This document shows, piece by piece, positions 12,359 to 15,938 of a DNA stretch of 15,938 nucleotides (position 1 is its first letter; the number at the start of each line of letters is the position of its first letter). Both the position numbers and the translations under genes were made by a program. Source of the DNA: Deltaproteobacteria bacterium (GTDB lineage Bacteria; Desulfobacterota_B; Binatia; UBA9968); contig JACPSF010000244.1 in assembly GCA_016193385.1 (NCBI GenBank), forward strand, positions 1 to 15,938, read 5' to 3'. Below the pieces are notes generated by a model. It was given only the letters and a program-made list of their open reading frames with translations. It did no database searches and had not been told where the DNA came from.

Positions 12359-13363
12359 ATGATTGAAAAACCGATAGAGGAAATGGGGCTGCGGGAGATC
12401 CGCGCGCTTGCGCGCGCGAGGATGCCGCAGGAGGCGTGGAGGCACTTCATGGGCGCGGCGGAGACCCGTGCGACGTTCAGGCGCAATCAGCGGTCCTTGC
12501 AGCGGTTTCTCTTCCGCCAGCGGATTTTTCACGACATCACCGATCCCGGCACTACGGTCGAGCTTTTCGGGCACCGGGTTTCGACTCCGGCTTTCGTCGC
12601 CCCCGTGGGGAGCTTCGGCATGATCAGAGAGACCGCCGAGCGCGAGGTTGGCGAAGGCGCGGGCCGCGCGGAAACCATGCTGTTTGTGAGCCACGCCGCG
12701 ATATCGAGCCCGCGCGACTGGAAAGACGCGAGTCGTGCGCCTATCGTTTTCATGGGTTATCTTACCCGCGGCCGGGAGGATGTTTTGCGCTGCGCAAAGC
12801 TCGCTCAGGAAGTAGGGTTTGCAGCGGTGGGGTTGACGATGGATACGGTCCAGCCAGTCAAGATCGGCGACCGGATTCCGCTTTCTAAAATCGACGGTAA
12901 GCCGCGTATTGGGCATCCGGCCTCGCCGAAGGATATCGAGTGGCTGAAGCGGGAAGTTTCGCTTCCGCTGGTTGTCAAGGGTATCATGGGGGCGGCGGAT
13001 GCTCGGGTAGCTGTGGCCGCGGGAGCCGATGCGGTGGTGGTGTCAAACCACGGGGGCCGGATTTTGGATTATAACCGCGCGGCGGTGGAAGCGCTGCCCG
13101 AGGTGGTGGAGGCGGTGGGAGGAAAGGTCCCGGTGTTGTTGGATAGTGGGGTACGAAGCGGCGGGGACATCGCGAAGGCGTTGGCGCTGGGAGCGAAGGC
13201 GGTGTTGGTGGGGAGGCCGGTGGCCTGGGGAGTGGCCGCGGCGGGGGTGGCGGGGGTGGAACGGGTGATCCGGCTTTTTACGGACGAGCTGAAAAGAGTG
13301 ATGATCATGACCGGCGTGGGGGCGGTCTCTGAAATCACGGATTCGATACTGATTCGTGAATGA
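12359..13363 (+). CDS. FMN-dependent alpha-hydroxyacid oxidase/dehydrogenase family protein
   Basis: The 334-residue TIM barrel matches the glycolate oxidase/lactate dehydrogenase family. The flavin N5-stabilising K207 is in LPLVVKGI. The catalytic base H231 and substrate arginine R234 are in VVSNHGGR. The phosphate-binding part has LLDSGVRSGGDI (261-271) and AVLVGRPVAWG. Tyr134 in FMGYLTR corresponds to the catalytic second Tyr. Several usual features are altered. The N-terminal Tyr of the YxxGGA motif is Phe30 in HFMGAAET, and the APTAMQ strand reads APVGSFGM. The GxRExDxRN loop is replaced by KIGDRIPL, and the chain is about 30 residues shorter than typical, mainly in loop 4. The family oxidises 2-hydroxyacids to 2-oxoacids; the substrate is probably unusual. 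ATG 12359 is chosen, but TTG 12353 has better spacing to GGGAGG. Confidence 0.87.
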   Translation: MIEKPIEEMGLREIRALARARMPQEAWRHFMGAAETRATFRRNQRSLQRFLFRQRIFHDITDPGTTVELFGHRVSTPAFVAPVGSFGMIRETAEREVGEGAGRAETMLFVSHAAISSPRDWKDASRAPIVFMGYLTRGREDVLRCAKLAQEVGFAAVGLTMDTVQPVKIGDRIPLSKIDGKPRIGHPASPKDIEWLKREVSLPLVVKGIMGAADARVAVAAGADAVVVSNHGGRILDYNRAAVEALPEVVEAVGGKVPVLLDSGVRSGGDIAKALALGAKAVLVGRPVAWGVAAAGVAGVERVIRLFTDELKRVMIMTGVGAVSEITDSILIRE

Positions 13364-13383
13364 AGCAGGCAGGAGTCAAGAAA

Positions 13384-13434
13384 ATAGTTTTGAATTTTGA
13401 GTTGGTTGATTCAGAACTGAGAACTCAAAACTAT
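13384..13434. repeat. Degenerate heptamer repeat and 10-bp inverted repeat
   Basis: ATAGTTTTGA (13384-13393) and TCAAAACTAT (13425-13434) are perfect inverted copies. Inside the right half three 7-bp units CAGAACT, GAGAACT and CAAAACT run in tandem (13412-13432). This follows the hydroxyacid oxidase stop by about 20 bp. A terminator role is possible, but the stem is AT-rich and has a long loop. Confidence 0.45.
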
Positions 13435-13481
13435 AGTGACGGAATTAAATAAGTTGACATCAAATCCCCTCTCGCTCTCCT

Positions 13482-13528
13482 AAATCCCCCTCTATCCCCC
13501 TTTACCAAAGGGGGAGAAAGAGGGATTT
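13482..13528. repeat. Dispersed-type palindromic repeat (long hairpin)
   Basis: Two 22-bp arms at 13482-13503 and 13507-13528 pair with three mismatches around a 3-nt loop. The arms are built from AAATCCC-type and CCCCCTTT blocks. A partial extra copy of the left arm precedes it at about 13461-13480. Elements of this wording (AAATCCC...CCCCCTTT...GGGGGA...GGGATTT) are familiar as dispersed palindromes in many bacterial genomes. It lies in the 256-bp gap before lemA, which holds no gene that I can see. Confidence 0.7.
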
Positions 13529-13619
13529 GAGGGAGGATAGGGTGATTATGGTAATTTTCTTTTTTCCTTCACTATAGAAACTCGAAGTCTGGCGCTGGCA
13601 GCTACGAAGGAGAGAAATC

Positions 13620-14177
13620 ATGAGATGGGTAGTGCTCGGGATCTTAGTTCTGGCCGTTCTCTGGGTCATCTGGACGTATAATCTTTTGGTGAGCCTGCGC
13701 CACCGCATCCAGAACGCGTGGAAGCAGATCGATGTCCAGCTCAAGCGCCGCCATGATCTGATCCCCAACCTGGTCGAGGCGGTCAAGGGATACATGCGCT
13801 ACGAGCAGGAGACCTTGGAGAAAGTCATGGAGGCGCGCGCCAAGGCCGTGACCTCGCGCAGCGTTAAAGAGAGCGCCCAGGCGGAGGACCTCCTCACTCA
13901 GTCTCTGGGAAGGATCTTTGCCCTGATGGAGAACTACCCGGACCTCAAAGCCAACGAAAACGTTTTGCGCCTCCAGGAAGAGCTTACGACTACCGAGAAC
14001 CAGATCGCTTTTGCCCGCCAGTACTACAATGACCTGGTGATGCGGTTTAATATGCGCCAGGAAGTCTTTCCCTCCAGCGTGATTGCCAGGTTCTTCAACT
14101 TCCAGCCGACCGAGTTTTTTTCGGTGGCGGAGGCCGAGAAGGCCACCCCCCGAGTGGACCTCTCGCTGCGCGCCTAG
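13620..14177 (+). CDS. lemA: LemA family membrane-anchored protein
   Basis: The 185-residue protein has one N-terminal membrane helix (about 3-23), then the coiled-coil LemA domain. Signatures are YNLLVSLRHRIQNAWKQIDVQLKRRHDLIPNLVEAVKGYMRYEQETLEKVMEARAKA (20-76), ALMENYPDLKANENVLRLQEEL, then TTENQIAFARQYYNDLVMRFN and FPSSVIARFFNFQPTEFF. This is the complete family order and length. LemA proteins are anchored with the helical domain outside the cytoplasm; their molecular role is unclear, though they are often linked to envelope proteolysis. ATG at 13620 has a good AGGAGA site 7 nt upstream. The M48 protease gene starts 3 nt after the stop, reproducing the common lemA-htpX gene pair, so co-translation and joint function in membrane quality control are likely. 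Confidence 0.96.
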   Translation: MRWVVLGILVLAVLWVIWTYNLLVSLRHRIQNAWKQIDVQLKRRHDLIPNLVEAVKGYMRYEQETLEKVMEARAKAVTSRSVKESAQAEDLLTQSLGRIFALMENYPDLKANENVLRLQEELTTTENQIAFARQYYNDLVMRFNMRQEVFPSSVIARFFNFQPTEFFSVAEAEKATPRVDLSLRA

Positions 14178-14180
14178 GCG

Positions 14181-15191
14181 ATGGCCGAGCGCCTGGACAG
14201 CCACGCGCCTGAGGACTTCAGGGACCGCCAGGCGCGCAACCGCTGGCTAAGCGCATGGATTATCTTGTTGTTCCTGATCCTTTTCCTTGCGGTCGGGCTT
14301 GCGGTCGATTATCTTTACCTTGATGCCTTCGCCCCCTCCGGCCCTGCTTTTCCCTGGGCAACGGTGCTCGCGCTTGGCTTCGCTTCGGCGCTCTCCCTCA
14401 CGTCCTATTATCACGGCAGCGAATTGATTCTGCGCTCTCTGGGCGCGGAGCCCCTCGATATTCAGATCCCTGAGCATCGGGAGCTGCACAACGTCGTCAC
14501 CGAGATGGCGCTCGCTTCAGGATGCCCCATGCCCAAGGTCTACGTCATCTTCGATCCGGCGCCAAACGCCTTTGCCACCGGGAGGGACGAGTTTCACGCT
14601 TCGGTCTGCGTCACCACCGGGCTGTTGACGCTGCTCGACCGGGAAGAGACGCAGGGCGTGATAGCCCACGAACTCGGCCATGTCCGCAACGATGATATCC
14701 TCCTCATGACCCTGGTGAGTATTCTCCTGGGAGGCATCGCCCTGCTCTCCGACTGGGCCCAGCGATCCTTCAACACCTCCCGCTCGCGCCGGGGGAGTGG
14801 CGGCAAGAGCGCGGCACTGGTGATTCCCGCCGTCATCCTGATTTTATTTGCGCCCCTGATTTCCCGCCTCTTGGCCATGGCCGTTTCCCGGCAGCGGGAG
14901 TATCTGGCGGACGCTACGGCCGCGGAATATACGCGCAACCCTGTTGGCCTCGCCAAAGCGTTGGAGAAGATTCGCGGCGCCGCGATGCCTTTTTCTCGCG
15001 CGAGCCGGGGCACCGCTCACCTGTTCTTCGTGAATCCCCTGAGACGGCGCGTCGATGACCGTGAAGGGCGCCTGGCGGATCTCCTCAGCACGCATCCCCC
15101 GATCGCTCGCCGGATCATGCTGCTTTACCGGATGGCTGGCCTCCAAGGGATGTCAAAGGGTCAAAGGGATAAAGAGATAAAGGCCCAATAG
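14181..15191 (+). CDS. HtpX-like M48 family membrane metalloprotease
   Basis: The 336-residue protein has membrane helices at about 24-46 and 58-75, the zinc site HELGH (163-167) in QGVIAHELGHVRNDD, two more hydrophobic segments (174-190 and 210-235), and the third ligand Glu240 in RQREYLADATAAEYT. PNAFATGR (128-135) and STHPPIARRI (303-312) are further M48B marks. It should be an inner-membrane protease that degrades damaged membrane proteins with its active site in the cytoplasm. The start ATG 14181 has no ribosome site and relies on coupling to lemA. The last 15 or so codons (MSKGQRDKEIKAQ) are written in a degenerate 8-bp tandem repeat at 15144-15183, so the C-terminal tail has probably changed by repeat expansion. 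The zinc-ribbon gene follows 73 bp later. Confidence 0.95.
   Translation: MAERLDSHAPEDFRDRQARNRWLSAWIILLFLILFLAVGLAVDYLYLDAFAPSGPAFPWATVLALGFASALSLTSYYHGSELILRSLGAEPLDIQIPEHRELHNVVTEMALASGCPMPKVYVIFDPAPNAFATGRDEFHASVCVTTGLLTLLDREETQGVIAHELGHVRNDDILLMTLVSILLGGIALLSDWAQRSFNTSRSRRGSGGKSAALVIPAVILILFAPLISRLLAMAVSRQREYLADATAAEYTRNPVGLAKALEKIRGAAMPFSRASRGTAHLFFVNPLRRRVDDREGRLADLLSTHPPIARRIMLLYRMAGLQGMSKGQRDKEIKAQ
15144..15183. repeat. 8-bp tandem repeat inside the end of the M48 protease gene
   Basis: Five 8-bp steps are readable: CAAGGGAT, GTCAAAGG, GTCAAAGG, GATAAAGA and GATAAAGG. The unit resembles the reverse complement of the CCCTTGAA octamer found at 15204-15243. It encodes the charged end of the protease, just before the stop. 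Confidence 0.55.
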
Positions 15192-15203
15192 GATGAAGGA
15201 TAG

Positions 15204-15243
15204 CCCTGAAACTCTTGAACCTTGCAACCCTTAAACCGGTTGT
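15204..15243. repeat. Octamer tandem repeat, consensus CCCTTGAA, upstream of the zinc-ribbon gene
   Basis: Units CCCTGAAA, CTCTTGAA, CCTTGCAA, CCCTTAAA and CCGGTTGT keep an exact 8-bp period. Consensus and period equal those of the array at 1393-1432. The array fills most of the gap between the protease gene and the zinc-ribbon gene. Confidence 0.65.
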
Positions 15244-15264
15244 AGGAGGCGAGGAGGGGAAAAG

Positions 15265-15834
15265 ATGGGACGATGCCCTCTTTGCGATACCGAGATGCGC
15301 GAAGTTTCCGCGCATGCCAATCCGGGACAGATGATCGTTCTCGACCAATGCGGCCAATGCGGCGGAATATGGTGCGATAAGTGGGAGCTCTTCCCGATTG
15401 ATCCCGGGGAGGTTTCTCGTTTAGATCCGTTGGACGAAAAACTCCTTCGGAATCCCGTCATGATGGAAGGGAAGCAACTCTACTGTCCCAGGTGCAGGGA
15501 TCGGCTCCGAGTCTTCCACGATCCCCTTTTGCCTTCTGAGATACAACTTCAGCGCTGCCACAGATGTGAGGGAATCTGGCTCAACCGCGGCCAGTTCAGT
15601 CGCTACAAGCGCCTGCAGGAAAAAACCAGGTCGGAAAAATTAGATCATGAGAGGATCATTCAGAAGGTTGTGAAGGTCGCCCCGGATCCGCAGGCCTGGG
15701 TGACCACTGGCACGCGCGGGATCTTTGCCTATCCGCACGCCGAGGAAGAACCGGACCTCTCGGCCAAAACCACGCTGCGCGGCGCTTTCAGCTTGATCCT
15801 GCAAGCCTTGCTCCGCCTGGTTTTCGGCATTTAG
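15265..15834 (+). CDS. Protein with two zf-TFIIB-type zinc ribbons
   Basis: The 189-residue protein has two complete zinc ribbons. The first uses C4, C7, C29 and C32 (CPLC and CGQCGGIW); the second uses C74, C77, C98 and C101 (CPRC and CHRCEGIWLNRGQ). Each ends with the CxGIW-x-(D/N)-x-(G/W)-E/Q signature of the zf-TFIIB domain. A charged linker (112-140) leads to a hydrophobic last segment (about 172-189), which could be an amphipathic or membrane-touching helix. Such proteins are widespread, probably bind zinc and nucleic acid or protein, and have no settled function. The start ATG 15265 is preceded by a strong GGAGGCGAGGAGGGG stretch. It follows lemA and the HtpX-like gene on the same strand, so it may act with the protease, for example as an adaptor; this is inferred from position only. 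Confidence 0.88.
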   Translation: MGRCPLCDTEMREVSAHANPGQMIVLDQCGQCGGIWCDKWELFPIDPGEVSRLDPLDEKLLRNPVMMEGKQLYCPRCRDRLRVFHDPLLPSEIQLQRCHRCEGIWLNRGQFSRYKRLQEKTRSEKLDHERIIQKVVKVAPDPQAWVTTGTRGIFAYPHAEEEPDLSAKTTLRGAFSLILQALLRLVFGI

Positions 15835-15938
15835 CGCGACCAAGAGGGGCGCGCGCGGCTGACTCCAACGAGCAGAACAACGCCGAGGATAGAAGCGCCT
15901 TTGAACTTTGTTGATCTCCTGATGGAAGAAAAAAGTTC

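Noticed and set aside
13454..13482. TTGACA at 13454-13459 as a lemA promoter
   Set aside because: No acceptable -10 box at 16-18 bp spacing; the region there is the CT-rich arm of the palindromic repeat.
13644..14204. Long open frame antisense to lemA (about 186 codons)
   Set aside because: It mirrors the lemA codons, has no ribosome site or recognisable domain, and lemA itself is unmistakable.
15831..15938. Minus-strand open frame at the right edge with a hydrophobic stretch near its C-terminus
   Set aside because: Only about 35 codons are inside the window and no family is recognisable. It overlaps the end of the zinc-ribbon gene, so it cannot be supported without the downstream sequence.

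Overview
The window looks like part of the chromosome of an uncultivated, free-living bacterium, probably from soil or sediment. It is gene-dense, of moderate to high GC, with core metabolic genes, scattered palindromic repeats and several small toxin-antitoxin-like modules. The mix (biotin-dependent carboxyltransferase, F420/flavin-type luciferase-like oxidoreductase, arylmalonate-decarboxylase-like protein, HtpX/LemA) fits deltaproteobacteria-like or Binatota/Tectomicrobia/NC10-type lineages. That placement is an inference from gene content, not from a marker gene. No rRNA, tRNA or CRISPR array was seen.

Layout. 1-409: 3' end of a pyruvate/oxaloacetate carboxyltransferase subunit. 468-1804 (minus): histidine biosynthesis genes hisI and hisG. 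2049-3254: MFS transporter, then a 137-bp composite palindromic element and a terminator-like hairpin, then a convergent small AhpD/CMD-fold protein (3467-3778). 3827-4389 (minus): DUF4258 toxin-like gene followed by a YgiT zinc-finger antitoxin-like gene, joined by a TGATG overlap. 4535-4732 (minus): possible small zinc-ribbon protein behind an inverted-repeat promoter region. 4940-6183 (minus): 5-formyltetrahydrofolate-cyclo-ligase-like gene coupled by ATGA to a small HEAGH membrane protease-like gene. 6312-7840: compact operon of cutA, a Nudix hydrolase and an arylmalonate-decarboxylase/maleate-isomerase-superfamily gene.

7890-10794 is an accessory island. It holds a small protein overlapping a minimal nucleotidyltransferase (TA-like), a 153-bp broken second copy of the upstream decarboxylase-like gene, then a two-gene cassette. 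The cassette encodes a protein with homing-endonuclease-associated (HNH) repeats and a probable PD-(D/E)XK nuclease domain, followed by a NERD-domain nuclease with a zinc ribbon. This nuclease pair is the best candidate here for an undescribed defence or mobile system.

10865-11191 encodes a small four-helix DMT/SMR-like membrane protein. 11215-12243 (minus) encodes a luciferase-like oxidoreductase, and 12359-13363 a divergent FMN alpha-hydroxyacid oxidase with a good sigma70 promoter. After a repeat-rich gap, 13620-15834 carries lemA, an HtpX-like M48 protease and a double zf-TFIIB zinc-ribbon protein, which form a likely membrane-stress operon. An 8-bp tandem repeat with consensus CCCTTGAA occurs both between hisI and hisG and around the end of the htpX-like gene.
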